64,000 bases of DNA from Pseudoduganella violacea (GCF_014191875.1 NZ_JACHXD010000003.1:434001-498000); one strand, 5' to 3'; counted from the stretch's first letter, positions 28,200 through 36,292 are shown. Notes: generated from the sequence alone by a model not told the origin. Numbers and translations are program-made.

Positions 28200-28270
28200 G
28201 AAGGCTGGCGGCGCCGCGCCTACACTGGTTGCGGCTTCATCAATTCGTCCATCCTTTCAAGGAGAACCTC

Positions 28271-28555
28271 ATGCGATACGCCATCTTGCTGGCCGCCACG
28301 GCCGCCGCCTTCGGCCTGAGCGCCTGCGAAAAAACCGTCAACAACCCGCCGCCGGTGGTGGAAACCCCCGCCCCGGCCGCCGTGCCGGTCCCCGTCCCGG
28401 TGCCAGGTCCGGCAGGTCCGGAAGGCGCCAAGGGCGAACCCGGCCCGGCCGGCGCCCAAGGCGCGCCGGGCGCACCGGCCGAGCCGCATCCGGCCGAACC
28501 GAAACCGGCCGAGCCGGCGCCGCCAGCCGAGCAAAACCCGCCGCCTGCACGCTGA
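28271..28555 (+). CDS. Small lipoprotein with collagen-like and proline-rich repeats
   Basis: A 94-residue protein. The signal ILLAATAAAFGLSAC places the lipidated cysteine at about residue 19. It is followed by a proline-rich stretch (PAAVPVPVPVPGP) and about eight collagen-type G-X-Y triplets (GPAGPEGAKGEPGPAGAQ and on), then a PAEP-rich tail. Such proteins probably form extended fibres on the outer membrane; the function is unknown. AAGGAG precedes the ATG. A strong terminator follows. Confidence 0.8.
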   Translation: MRYAILLAATAAAFGLSACEKTVNNPPPVVETPAPAAVPVPVPVPGPAGPEGAKGEPGPAGAQGAPGAPAEPHPAEPKPAEPAPPAEQNPPPAR

Positions 28556-28569
28556 TTCCGGCCCCCGCC

Positions 28570-28606
28570 GCGCGCCGTCTCCGGTTCCGGAGCGGCGCGC
28601 TTTTTG
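28570..28606 (+). terminator. Intrinsic terminator after the collagen-like lipoprotein gene
   Basis: The long GC stem GCGCGCCG(T)CTCCGG / CCGGAGCGGCGCGC has one bulged T and is followed by five T residues. Confidence 0.88.
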
Positions 28607-28675
28607 TTGGACAGCGCGGCGCCATGGGGGTTCCCGTGGTAAAATTACAACATTGCGCAAAATCACAATGTAGTT

Positions 28676-28691
28676 TGTGCGCTAGCGCACT
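28676..28691. promoter_or_regulatory. Candidate operator, TGTRCGC-N2-GCGYACA family
   Basis: TGTGCGC-TA-GCGCACT is an almost perfect palindrome (one mismatch at the last base). It lies 91 bp before the ompA-like start. Confidence 0.6.
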
Positions 28692-28782
28692 GACCCGCAA
28701 TGCATGGGGCCACTAAGCTGAGATGTAACAGTCCGGCCCAGGCCTTGCTGTATTACTTTTTCTCAACTCACGGGAGTCAAAT

Positions 28783-29811
28783 TTGAATAAGAAAATTGCC
28801 CTTGCCGCAGCCCTGCTGTGTGCCACTGCCGCCGCCTCGGCGCAGGACGCCACGATCAACCCCAACTGGTATATCCAGCCCAGCATCAGCGCTTTCAAAC
28901 CCGATAGCGATTGGCTGGTCGACAAGACCGGCCCCGGCGTCGGCCTGAAGTTCGGTAAAGCCGTATCCCAGGATTGGGATATCCAGATGGGCCTGACCCA
29001 CGCCCGCTCCAAGGAAAACGGTTCGAAATACACCCAGCAGACCCTGGGCATCGACGCCCTGTACATGTTCTCGCGCCAATCCTTCCGCCCCTTCCTGCTG
29101 CTGGGCGTGGGCGCCGAGCGCGACAAGCTGAACCTGGTGGGTTCGCCCTCGGCCCGCCGCAGCTCGCCGTATGTGAGCGCCGGCCTGGGCTTCCAGTCCA
29201 CCATCAATGAGCGCTGGTCCTTCCAGGCCGACGTGCGCAATGTGCACGGCATGCTGCGCGGCGACGAGTTCCGCCCGTCCAAGGTCAACAACGTCTACCT
29301 GAACCTGGGCCTGAACTACGCCTTCGGCGCGCCGCCGGCGCCACCGGCCCCGCCCGCTCCGGCCCCAGTCGCCGTGCAGCCGCCGCCCCCACCGCCAGTC
29401 GCGCCGCCACCACCGCCACCACCGCCACGCTTCGAAAAAGTGACGATGTCGGCCACCGAACTGTTCGGCTTCGACAGCGACAAGCTGGCCGGCGCCCAGC
29501 CCAAGCTGGACGATGTGGCCAAGCTGCTCAACGACAATCCGAGCATCGGCGACATCACCATCACCGGCTACACCGACCGCCTGGGCGCCGACAAGTACAA
29601 CCAGAAACTGTCCGAGCGCCGCGCCAACGCGGTCAAGGCTTATCTGGAAAGCAAGGGCGTGGCCGGTTCGCGCCTGAACGCCCAAGGCAAAGGCAAGGCC
29701 AATCCGGTCGTGAGCTGCACCGACAAGAAACGCGCGGATCTGATCAAGTGCCTGGAACCGAACCGCCGCGTGGAAGTCGAACAGATCACCGTCGAACGCC
29801 GCGTCCAGTAA
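28783..29811 (+). CDS. OmpA-family outer membrane protein (beta-barrel plus peptidoglycan-binding domain)
   Basis: A 342-residue protein. A signal peptide (ALAAALLCATAAASA) is followed by a barrel of about 165 residues with alternating aromatic strands (NPNWYIQPSIS, YVSAGLGFQ, VYLNLGLNYAFG). A proline-rich linker of about 35 residues (APPAPPAPPAP... PPPPPPP) leads to the OmpA C-terminal domain (ITGYTDRLGADKYNQKLSERR) that binds peptidoglycan. The start is TTG at 28783, supported by GGGAG with 6-nt spacing; no in-frame ATG precedes the signal peptide. It ties the outer membrane to the wall. A terminator separates it from the next gene. Confidence 0.92.
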   Translation: MNKKIALAAALLCATAAASAQDATINPNWYIQPSISAFKPDSDWLVDKTGPGVGLKFGKAVSQDWDIQMGLTHARSKENGSKYTQQTLGIDALYMFSRQSFRPFLLLGVGAERDKLNLVGSPSARRSSPYVSAGLGFQSTINERWSFQADVRNVHGMLRGDEFRPSKVNNVYLNLGLNYAFGAPPAPPAPPAPAPVAVQPPPPPPVAPPPPPPPPRFEKVTMSATELFGFDSDKLAGAQPKLDDVAKLLNDNPSIGDITITGYTDRLGADKYNQKLSERRANAVKAYLESKGVAGSRLNAQGKGKANPVVSCTDKKRADLIKCLEPNRRVEVEQITVERRVQ

Positions 29812-29830
29812 GACCGGCCAGGCAGTAACG

Positions 29831-29855
29831 AAAAAGGGGCGTCATGCCCCTTTTT
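29831..29855 (+). terminator. Intrinsic terminator after the OmpA gene
   Basis: A perfect 10-bp stem AAAAAGGGGC/GCCCCTTTTT with loop GTCAT, followed by further T residues. It may act in both directions. Confidence 0.9.
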
Positions 29856-29877
29856 CTTTTTCAACCAGGAGATTGCC

Positions 29878-30780
29878 ATGAGCTTGCAGCGCTGGCGCCA
29901 CCAGGCGCGCTCCCTGCCCCACATCGCCTACTGCACGCTGAGCGAGTGGTTCGCCCACCGCGCCAGCAGCAAGGGCGCGGCGCTGGCCTTCTATACCCTG
30001 TTCTCGCTGGCGCCGATCCTGGTGCTGGTGATTTCGATCGCCGGCCTGTTCTACGGCAAGCAGGCGGCCCAGGGCGAGCTGTTCGCCCAGCTGCGCGGCC
30101 TGCTCGGCGACCAGGGCGCGGCCGCCATCCAGCTGGTGCTGGCCGGCGCGCGCAACGAAAGCGAAGGCCGCTGGGCCGCCGCCATCGCCGCCGCGCTGCT
30201 GCTGTTCGGCGCCACCACCGTGTTCGCCGAACTCAAATCGAGCCTGGACGAGATCTGGCAGTTGCCGCCGCTGGCCGAAGGCTCGCTATGGGATGCCGTG
30301 CGCACCCGCCTGCTCTCCTTCGGCATGGTGCTGGTGCTGGGTTTTCTGCTGACGGTGTCGCTGGTGGTCAGCGCCGCGCTCGGCCTGCTGGAGAAATTCT
30401 GGCACAGCCACTGGCAGGGCGCGGCCATCGTGCTGGACTGGATCAATAGCGCCATCGGCTTCGCCGTGATCGCCGCCATCTTCGCCGTGATCTACAAGAT
30501 GCTGCCGCGCATCCGCCTGTCCTGGCGCGACGTGCTGGCCGGCGCCTTCGGCACGGCCCTGCTGTTCAGCATCGGCAAATACGCGATCGGCACCTATATC
30601 GGCAATAGCGGCGTGACCAGCAGCTTCGGCGCGGCCGGTTCCGTGATCGCCCTGCTGCTGTGGGTGTATTACTCGGCCCAGGTGTTTTTCCTCGGCGCCG
30701 AATTCGCGCGCCAGTACGCGCTGCAGCTGGGCAGCCTGCGCCACCACCCGCGCGACGCCGAGGGCAAGCTGCAGCGCTAA
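29878..30780 (+). CDS. YihY/BrkB-family inner membrane protein
   Basis: A 300-residue integral membrane protein with about six hydrophobic helices. Family hallmarks are visible: SSKGAALAFYTLFSLAPILVL near residue 25, LDEIWQLP, and the C-terminal VIALLLWVYYSAQVFFLGAEFAR. The family was once annotated as ribonuclease BN; its function is unsettled. CAGGAG precedes the ATG. The 3' end overlaps the convergent AI-2E-family gene by 4 bp. Confidence 0.9.
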   Translation: MSLQRWRHQARSLPHIAYCTLSEWFAHRASSKGAALAFYTLFSLAPILVLVISIAGLFYGKQAAQGELFAQLRGLLGDQGAAAIQLVLAGARNESEGRWAAAIAAALLLFGATTVFAELKSSLDEIWQLPPLAEGSLWDAVRTRLLSFGMVLVLGFLLTVSLVVSAALGLLEKFWHSHWQGAAIVLDWINSAIGFAVIAAIFAVIYKMLPRIRLSWRDVLAGAFGTALLFSIGKYAIGTYIGNSGVTSSFGAAGSVIALLLWVYYSAQVFFLGAEFARQYALQLGSLRHHPRDAEGKLQR

Positions 30781-31994
30781 TCGCCCAGCAGCTCGGCCAG
30801 CACTTCCATGCCTTCGATGCGCTCGGCCACCACCTTGACGATGACGATCAGCGGCACGCCCAGCAGCAAGCCCCAGACGCCCCACAACCAGCCCCAGAAC
30901 AGCAGGCTCACAAACACGGCCGCCGCGTTCATGCGCGCGATGCGGCCCGTCATCCAGGTCGTCACCACCGTGCCCACCAGGGTCGAGATCGCCAGCGCCG
31001 CGCCGACCGCCATCAGGGCCGGCTGCAAGGCGCCGAATTGCAGCAGCGCGGCGGCGCCGGTGGCCGCGGCCAGCAACAAGGTGCCGAAGTAAGGCATCAG
31101 GTGCAGCAAGCCCGCCACCACGGCCCAGGCGCCCGCGTTCTCCAGGCCGATGGCGCTCAGCGCCAGCCACATCAGCAAGCCCAGCAGCACATTCGTCACC
31201 AGCAGCATGAACATATAGGCCTGGATCGAGGTGTTGATATCGTCGAGGATGTGCAGCGTGACCTTCTTCTTGCTCAGCGAAGGGCCGGTCAGGCGCACCA
31301 GCTTGCGCTTGAAGGTGTCGCCCGAGAGCAGCAGGAAGTACAGCAGGAAGATCACCATGGTGGCCTGGCCCAGGAAGCCGGCCAGGCCGCGCGAGCCGGC
31401 CCAGACCCAGTCGATGACCTTGATGCCGCCGCTCGCCGCCACGGCCGCCGGCGCCGTCTTGCGCGGCGGGCGCTTGGCGCCGGCGGCAGGCAAGGCCGCG
31501 CCGCTGCCGGCGGTGGCTTGCTCGATCTCGGTGGCGGCGGCTTGGATGCGCTGCAGGGCGCCGCCCTGCCCGGTCAGCAGGCGCGACAGCTTATGCGTGA
31601 CGGCCGGCAACTCGCCGAGGATGTTGAGGAATTCGCCGCGCACCTGTTCGATCGTGGCGGCCGAGCCGCACAGGATGGCGGCCGTGATCAGCGTGGCGCC
31701 GAAGGAACGGCGCACGCGCCAGCGCTCCAGCCAGCAGACCACGGGATTCAGGGTATAGGACAGTAGGATGCCCAGCGCCAGCGGCACGAGAAAATCGCGC
31801 GCCCACTGCAGGGCATACAGGAAGACGACCGTGGCGATGATGGCCAGCGCCAGCCCGCGCGCATGGCCATGCAGCGGCAGGCGCAAGTCGCCTGGCGCCG
31901 CCGGGTCGGGCGACCCCGCCTCGGGGCCGGCGGGCGGCGCCGTTCCCGTCAACGGCGGCAGCGAAGGGGACGGCGGCTTCATGGCCAGGCCCAT
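30777..31994 (-). CDS. AI-2E-family (PerM-type) transporter
   Basis: A 405-residue membrane protein with about eight hydrophobic segments. It has the family features LVPLALGILLSYTLNPVV near residue 55, a long soluble loop (about 100-215), and TVIFLLYFLLLSGDTFKRKLV and the C-terminal LFWGWLWGVWGLLLGVPLIVIVK. Some relatives export autoinducer-2 and others are Na+/H+ antiporters, so the substrate is open. It lies 37 bp after the BON gene, and an 11-bp perfect hairpin ends right before its ATG. No Shine-Dalgarno sequence is seen. An alternative ATG is at 31982. Confidence 0.85.
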   Translation of the reverse strand: MGLAMKPPSPSLPPLTGTAPPAGPEAGSPDPAAPGDLRLPLHGHARGLALAIIATVVFLYALQWARDFLVPLALGILLSYTLNPVVCWLERWRVRRSFGATLITAAILCGSAATIEQVRGEFLNILGELPAVTHKLSRLLTGQGGALQRIQAAATEIEQATAGSGAALPAAGAKRPPRKTAPAAVAASGGIKVIDWVWAGSRGLAGFLGQATMVIFLLYFLLLSGDTFKRKLVRLTGPSLSKKKVTLHILDDINTSIQAYMFMLLVTNVLLGLLMWLALSAIGLENAGAWAVVAGLLHLMPYFGTLLLAAATGAAALLQFGALQPALMAVGAALAISTLVGTVVTTWMTGRIARMNAAAVFVSLLFWGWLWGVWGLLLGVPLIVIVKVVAERIEGMEVLAELLGD

Positions 31995-31995
31995 G

Positions 31996-32022
31996 CCGCC
32001 GGCGCGTCAGCCGCGCCGGCGG
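31996..32022 (-). promoter_or_regulatory. Perfect 11-bp hairpin abutting the AI-2E-family start codon
   Basis: CCGCCGGCGCG/CGCGCCGGCGG with a 5-nt loop fills most of the gap between the BON gene and the transporter gene, ending one base before the ATG at 31994. No T run follows, so it is not a typical terminator. It could hide the initiation region or mark an mRNA-processing site. Confidence 0.6.
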
Positions 32023-32031
32023 CCTTGCCGC

Positions 32032-32346
32032 TTACTTGACGCGGATATCGTTTTTCACCGACTTCACGCCCTTGACGCCGCGCGCCACTTCACCGGCCTT
32101 GGAAATATCGGCCGGCTGGGCCACGAAGCCGCTCAGCTGTACGGTGCCTTTGAAGGTCTCGACATTGATTTCAGTCGATTTCAGGCTAGGCTCATTAAAG
32201 ATGCTGGCTTTCACCTTGGTGGTCAGCACCGCATCGTCGACATACTCGCCGGTCCCTTCCTGCGATGGGGTGGAGGCGCAACCGGCCAGGGTCAACACGG
32301 TCGCGGCGGCAAAGACGGCGCTGGCAATTTTGTGTGCGATTTTCAT
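32032..32346 (-). CDS. BON-domain lipoprotein (OsmY-like)
   Basis: A 104-residue protein. The lipoprotein signal AAATVLTLAGC gives the modified cysteine at about residue 23. One BON domain follows (YVDDAVLTTKVKASIFNE, then INVETFKGTVQLSGFV and GVKSVKNDIRVK). BON domains bind phospholipid and OsmY-type proteins protect the periplasm in osmotic stress. AGGAG precedes the ATG at 32346. A candidate operator lies 87 bp upstream. Confidence 0.88.
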   Translation of the reverse strand: MKIAHKIASAVFAAATVLTLAGCASTPSQEGTGEYVDDAVLTTKVKASIFNEPSLKSTEINVETFKGTVQLSGFVAQPADISKAGEVARGVKGVKSVKNDIRVK

Positions 32347-32433
32347 GGCATATCTCCTTGGGTAGTTTCGGTTCTTTCTGCGTTGCCCGCTTCCGGGCAC
32401 AGAGGCAGTGTCGCGTAACTGTCGCGTTGCTTC

Positions 32434-32449
32434 TGTACGCTGACGAACA
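32434..32449. promoter_or_regulatory. Candidate operator, TGTRCGC-N2-GCGYACA family
   Basis: TGTACGC-TG-ACGAACA has a perfect left half-site. It lies 87 bp upstream of the BON lipoprotein start. Confidence 0.55.
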
Positions 32450-32497
32450 TAGAAAATGATTTGTACCAAACAGCACTCAGCCGTCTCAGCGCGGCAT

Positions 32498-32513
32498 GGT
32501 GCGGCATCGCACA
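32498..32513. promoter_or_regulatory. Candidate operator, TGTRCGC-N2-GCGYACA family
   Basis: GGTGCGG-CA-TCGCACA matches at most palindromic positions. It lies 54 bp before the glycine-zipper lipoprotein start. Confidence 0.5.
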
Positions 32514-32567
32514 GACCCGGCGCGGCCGCTTGACTAAGCTGAACCCACCTTTTTCCAGGAGGATAAG

Positions 32568-33014
32568 ATGAAAACGAATACCACCCTGTTGGCTGTGATG
32601 GTAGCGGTGGCGGCGCTGGCGTCCGGCTGCGCCAGCAGCAATTACCCGCAGAACACGTCCTACTCCAGCCAGGCCGACGCGTCGACCTACGGCACCATCG
32701 ATTCCATCCAGATGGTGCGTGTCGATCCGGCCACCAGCGGCGCGGGCGCCGTGGCCGGCGGCCTGGTCGGTGCGCTGGTCGGCAACCAGATCGGTTCGGG
32801 CAGCGGCCGCGCGGCGGCCACGGCGGCCGGCGCCATCGGCGGCGCCGTGCTCGGCAACAATATCGAATCGAACCGCAACGAGGCGCGCGAGGTCTACCAG
32901 ATCAGCATCCGCCTCGATAACGGCGATTACCGCACCATCAACCAGGACAGCGCCTATGACTTGCGCGTGGGCAACCGCGTGCGCCTGGTCGACGGCCGCG
33001 TCTACCGCTATTGA
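32568..33014 (+). CDS. Glycine-zipper 2TM lipoprotein (SlyB/17-kDa antigen type)
   Basis: A 148-residue protein. The lipoprotein signal ends AALASGC (cysteine about residue 22). The glycine-zipper region (about 62-100: AVAGGLVGALVGNQIGSGSGR, then GAIGGAVLGNNIE) matches the 2TM family. A small C-terminal beta module follows (YQISIRLDNGDYRTI, VRLVDGRVYRY). SlyB-type proteins stabilise the outer membrane in stress. AGGAGG precedes the ATG. It heads a three-gene plus-strand group. Confidence 0.88.
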   Translation: MKTNTTLLAVMVAVAALASGCASSNYPQNTSYSSQADASTYGTIDSIQMVRVDPATSGAGAVAGGLVGALVGNQIGSGSGRAAATAAGAIGGAVLGNNIESNRNEAREVYQISIRLDNGDYRTINQDSAYDLRVGNRVRLVDGRVYRY

Positions 33015-33043
33015 AGCGGCCACGCTGAGAAAGGAGGCGCCGC

Positions 33044-33196
33044 ATGGGCACCATACTGCTGATTCTTCTCGTCCTGCTCCTGGTCGGAGCACTGCCGGCT
33101 TGGCCGCACAGCCGCAACTGGGGTTATGCGCCGAGCGGCCTGGCCGGGATTGTCGTTGTCGTCTTGCTGATCCTGCTGCTCACCGGCAGGCTGTAA
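33044..33196 (+). CDS. DUF3309-family mini-membrane protein
   Basis: A 50-residue protein, MGTILLILLVLLLVGALPAW then HSRNWGYAPSGLAGIVVVV and LLILLLTGRL. Two hydrophobic helices are separated by the W-P-HSRNWGY-P-G segment that defines DUF3309. AAGGAGG precedes the ATG with good spacing. Its short length makes it easy to miss. The function is unknown. It lies between two stress-type envelope genes on the same strand. Confidence 0.88.
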   Translation: MGTILLILLVLLLVGALPAWPHSRNWGYAPSGLAGIVVVVLLILLLTGRL

Positions 33197-33239
33197 GCGT
33201 AACCAGGGGCGCCGCGGCGCCCCGCTTCGGGAGTTCACC

Positions 33240-33590
33240 ATGAAACAGATGCTCATCGCCAGCCTGCTGGCCGCGGGCCTGTGCGGCAGCGCCGCCGCCC
33301 AGACCACGCCGCCGGACACGGCCCAACATCAGAAACAGGAACTGGCGCGCGGCGATCCGGCGCGCTGGTACAAGGAAGACCGCGGCAACAAGGCGCAACT
33401 GGCCACGCTGCGCAAGGAAATCGGCGCCGCCCTCACTGAAGCGCTGGCCGATTGCCGCCAGCAGCCCGCCGCCGAACGCAAGGATTGCCAAGCGGCGGCG
33501 CGCCAGACCTACCGCGACGATATGGCCAACCTGGCCCAGCTCAATGCCGAGGCGCACCAGCCGCCAAAGACCGACGTCACCGGCGAATAA
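33240..33590 (+). CDS. Periplasmic hypothetical protein
   Basis: A 116-residue protein with a signal peptide (MLIASLLAAGLCGSAAAQ) and a helical, charged mature part with two cysteines (ADCRQQPAAERKDCQ) that could form a disulfide. No domain is recognised. GGGAG precedes the ATG. It is the last gene before a long bidirectional terminator. Confidence 0.72.
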   Translation: MKQMLIASLLAAGLCGSAAAQTTPPDTAQHQKQELARGDPARWYKEDRGNKAQLATLRKEIGAALTEALADCRQQPAAERKDCQAAARQTYRDDMANLAQLNAEAHQPPKTDVTGE

Positions 33591-33597
33591 AGCCGGC

Positions 33598-33640
33598 CCC
33601 CAAAACAAAACGCCGCGTGCAGCGGCGTTTTGTTTTGGGG
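33598..33640. terminator. Bidirectional terminator with a perfect 19-bp stem
   Basis: CCCCAAAACAAAACGCCGC and its exact complement flank a GTGCA loop. A and T runs on both arms allow termination in either direction, and it separates two convergent gene groups. Confidence 0.92.
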
Positions 33641-33653
33641 ACTCCAAGCCCCT

Positions 33654-34049
33654 TCACTCCCAGGGTGCTTCGTCCACACCGGCATCGTCCTCCACCTCGG
33701 CACGCTTGCGCCGCAGCAGCCAGGCCGCGCCGGCCGCCGCCACGGCGGCCACCGCCAGCGCCGGCTTGTACAGCCGCTTGCGCACGATGAAGGAGCCGAC
33801 CGTCAGCGCATACGGCATGATGGTCTTGAAGTTGAGCTGGCTCAAGCCGCCCGGGCTCAGCAAGCCACCCAGGCGCGACTGCGCCACGCCCACGGCATGG
33901 TCGACCGCCCCATGCAGCAAGGCTTCGGGACGCAGGGCTTGGCGCAGCTGCATCTTGGCGTGCAGCGTGGTCAGGCGGTGCAGCTCGCCCTCGGCCACCA
34001 GCCGCTGTTTGGCCGCGGCCAGGGCCAGTTTTTGCTCTTCCTTGCTCAT
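33654..34049 (-). CDS. YqjK-like protein of the yqjD-yqjE cassette
   Basis: A 131-residue protein with a charged helical N-terminus (EEQKLALAAAKQRLVAEGELHRL) and a hydrophobic segment near the C-terminus (ALAVAAVAAAGAAWLLRRKRA) with a positive stop-transfer. Gene order (DUF883 protein, holin-X-like protein, this one) and the shape match yqjD-yqjE-yqjK of E. coli, which are stationary-phase membrane proteins, the first known to bind ribosomes. The identity rests mainly on context. Confidence 0.6.
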   Translation of the reverse strand: MSKEEQKLALAAAKQRLVAEGELHRLTTLHAKMQLRQALRPEALLHGAVDHAVGVAQSRLGGLLSPGGLSQLNFKTIMPYALTVGSFIVRKRLYKPALAVAAVAAAGAAWLLRRKRAEVEDDAGVDEAPWE

Positions 34050-34058
34050 GGCATCCCC

Positions 34059-34457
34059 TTACAGCAGCATATCGCGGTCGGCCTTCAGCTCGGCCATGGT
34101 GGCGGGCAGGCCCAGCTTGCCCTGCTTGACCATACGCTGGCCATACCAGAGCAAGCCCAGCGCCGCCAGCACGAAGACCCCGGCCAGCACCGGCAAGATG
34201 GTCCAGCCCATGCTCTGCCAGGCCAGATAGATCAGGGCCGCCGTGCCGAAGGCGATGGCGAACCAGAAGGCCACCAGCGCCAGCGCGAATACCACGGCCA
34301 GCTGCATCAGGTGCTGGCGCACCTCGCCCAGCTCCAGCGCCGCCAGTTCCAGGCGCGACAGCAGCAGGCGGATGCAGCTCTTCAGCAAGGCCGAGAGCGA
34401 AGCGATCAGTCCTGCCGGATGCTGCGGATCGGGGTGGCTCATATCGGCACCGGACAC
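34059..34457 (-). CDS. YqjE-like phage-holin-superfamily membrane protein
   Basis: A 132-residue protein with two adjacent transmembrane helices (LMQLAVVFALALVAFWFAIA and ILPVLAGVFVLAALGLLWYG) after an amphipathic helix (LSALLKSCIRLLLSRLELAAL). This is the YqjE/Holin-X family layout. Despite the family name it belongs to the chromosomal yqjD-yqjE cassette and is not evidence of a prophage. It is separated from the DUF883 gene by 3 bp. Confidence 0.8.
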   Translation of the reverse strand: MSGADMSHPDPQHPAGLIASLSALLKSCIRLLLSRLELAALELGEVRQHLMQLAVVFALALVAFWFAIAFGTAALIYLAWQSMGWTILPVLAGVFVLAALGLLWYGQRMVKQGKLGLPATMAELKADRDMLL

Positions 34458-34460
34458 CGT

Positions 34461-34763
34461 TTACTTGCGGCCGACGATCACGCCCACCAGCAGGCCGATG
34501 CCGGCCGCGATGGCGACCGAACGCCAGGGGTTTTCATGCACATAGGCGTCGGTCGATTTGGCCGCTTCCTTGGTGGCCGCGACCGCGCTGGCCTGGGCTT
34601 CCTGGGCCTTGGCCAGCGCCGATTCCAGCGCGCGCATGCCGCGGCCGCGCAGTTCTTCCGCTTTCTCACCCGACAATGCAGTTGCCGCCGTGAACAGTGC
34701 CTGGGCATCCTTGACCAGGGTTTTCACGTCGTTGTTCACGGTACTGATGTTATTTTCCAGCAT
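34461..34763 (-). CDS. DUF883 (ElaB/YqjD) membrane-anchored ribosome-binding-type protein
   Basis: A 100-residue protein: soluble helical N-terminus (TVNNDVKTLVKDAQALF and onwards), the family signature YVHENPWRSVAIAAGIGLLVGVI and the ending GRK. ElaB/YqjD proteins anchor in the inner membrane through this C-terminal helix and bind ribosomes in stationary phase. AAGGAG precedes the ATG at 34763. It probably belongs to a minus-strand operon starting at 36667. Confidence 0.88.
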   Translation of the reverse strand: MLENNISTVNNDVKTLVKDAQALFTAATALSGEKAEELRGRGMRALESALAKAQEAQASAVAATKEAAKSTDAYVHENPWRSVAIAAGIGLLVGVIVGRK

Positions 34764-34817
34764 GATGAAGCTCCTTGTTATAAACGGTGAGAAAGAACGC
34801 ACTGTAACGCGCCGTGC

Positions 34818-35354
34818 TTAATCAAGCAAATCCCTCATATCGTCGGCGTGTTCTTCCTCGACTGCCATGATCTTGATCAAAAGTTGGCGTGTTGTGGGAT
34901 CGGACTCGCCAATCTGCTCGATCATCTGGCGGTACGACTCGATGGCGACGCGCTCGGCCACCAGATTGGCGCGCACCATGGCCTGGACCTCCGTGGAGTC
35001 ATCATACTCGGCATGGCTGCGGTCAAGCAACGTTGCCGGGTTGAAATCGGGTTCGCCATTGAGCTGGATAATGCGCTCGGCCAGCCAGTCGGCATGTTCC
35101 TGCTCTTGCTGGGCATGCTCCAGGAATTCGGCCTTGATGGCGGCGTTCTGCAAGCCGCTCACGGTGTAATAGTGCCGTTTATAACGGTTGATGCAGACCA
35201 GCTCGGTGGCCAGGGCGCCGTTCAGCATGGTGACGATGGCTTCGCGGTTGCCCTTGTAGCCCTGTGTTACTGGCCCGTCGGCCAGGTTGGCGGCGGCGGC
35301 GCGGATGGCGGCCTTGTCGATGCCCTTGGGCGGCGTGGAAATAATTTGCGGCAT
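34818..35354 (-). CDS. Bacterioferritin-like (ferritin-like diiron) protein
   Basis: A 178-residue four-helix protein. The metal ligands are visible as ELVCINRYKRHYY (first helix), EFLEHAQQEQEHADWLAERI (E-x6-H type pair), VAERVAIESYRQMI and AVEEEHADDMRDLL. It fits the bacterioferritin or DNA-protecting ferritin-like group, which stores iron and detoxifies peroxide. It lies inside a minus-strand operon with an OmpA protein upstream and DUF883 downstream. Confidence 0.85.
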   Translation of the reverse strand: MPQIISTPPKGIDKAAIRAAAANLADGPVTQGYKGNREAIVTMLNGALATELVCINRYKRHYYTVSGLQNAAIKAEFLEHAQQEQEHADWLAERIIQLNGEPDFNPATLLDRSHAEYDDSTEVQAMVRANLVAERVAIESYRQMIEQIGESDPTTRQLLIKIMAVEEEHADDMRDLLD

Positions 35355-35372
35355 GATGGTCCTTTGCAGTGA

Positions 35373-36245
35373 TTAGCGGCGCGCCGCGATCGGGCTATTG
35401 GCTTCGGACAGCACGATTTCAACCCGACGGTTGAGCTGGCGTTCGCCCGAGGTGGCATTGCCGGCCACCGGATAGGCTTCGCCATAGCCGCGCGTCTCGA
35501 CCCGGCTGCGTTCGATGCCCATGCCCACCAGGGCGACGCGCACGGCTTCGGCGCGGCGCTGCGACAGCTGCAGATTGTGGGCGGCGCTGCCGGTGCTGTC
35601 GGTAAAGCCTTCGACCAGCACGCTGCGCTCCGGGTTCTGCTGCAGCACATCGGCCAGCTTGCGGGCCACGGCCATGCCTTGCGCGGTCAGCTGCGCCTGG
35701 TCGACATTGAACAGCACATCGCCGAAAGTGATGACGGTGCCGCGTTCGGTTTTCTTGGCTTGCAGATCGGCCAGTTGGGCCGCCAGGCGATCGGCCTGGG
35801 CCTGGGCGTCGCGCTGGGCCGCGGTGGCATTGGCGGCCTGCAGCTGCGCCTGTTCGGCGCTGCGCTTGGCCTGCTCCGCCTCGGCCGTGCGCGCCTGCAG
35901 ACGCACCTGGTCGCGCTGGCGCGCGGCGTCGGACAGCGCGGCTTCGGCCGATTTGGCTTTCGCCACTTCCTGCGCCGTGGCGATGCGCTGCTTGGCGACA
36001 TAAGCCAGCTTGTCGATCTCGTTCAGGCTTTCGCGACGGGCGGCGGCGGCATTGGCCTGGTCCAGGGCCGTGCCGGCCTGGACCAGCTCAGGCTGGGCAT
36101 ACTGGGCCACGGCGGGGCTGCTTTGCGCCGAACTGAAGTCGGCGCGCGCCTGTTCCAGCAGGCTGGTGGTGGTGGGCGTGCTGGAGCAGGCGGCCAGGCC
36201 CAGGGCCAGCAACAGAGCGGCGGGTTTGAGCAAGAGTTTGTTCAT
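35373..36245 (-). CDS. DUF4398 plus OmpA-domain lipoprotein
   Basis: A 290-residue protein. The lipoprotein signal ends LGLAAC (cysteine about residue 20). A DUF4398-like helical region (about 25-110, with QARADFSSAQSSPAVAQYA) leads into a long Q/A/R-rich coiled coil (to about 165) and a C-terminal OmpA peptidoglycan-binding domain (FGDVLFNVDQAQL, EGFTDSTGSAAHNLQLSQRRA, NRRVEIVL). It probably spans from the outer membrane to the wall. The neighbouring lipoprotein shares the DUF4398 part without OmpA. Confidence 0.87.
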   Translation of the reverse strand: MNKLLLKPAALLLALGLAACSSTPTTTSLLEQARADFSSAQSSPAVAQYAQPELVQAGTALDQANAAAARRESLNEIDKLAYVAKQRIATAQEVAKAKSAEAALSDAARQRDQVRLQARTAEAEQAKRSAEQAQLQAANATAAQRDAQAQADRLAAQLADLQAKKTERGTVITFGDVLFNVDQAQLTAQGMAVARKLADVLQQNPERSVLVEGFTDSTGSAAHNLQLSQRRAEAVRVALVGMGIERSRVETRGYGEAYPVAGNATSGERQLNRRVEIVLSEANSPIAARR

Positions 36246-36292
36246 GATCGGTCCTTTCGTTCAGACGTGTTTGTCAGGCTTGCTTTTCAGGC

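Noticed and set aside
34059..34457. Holin-family protein as a prophage remnant
   Set aside because: It is the YqjE-type chromosomal member of the yqjD-yqjE-yqjK cassette; no phage genes lie near it.
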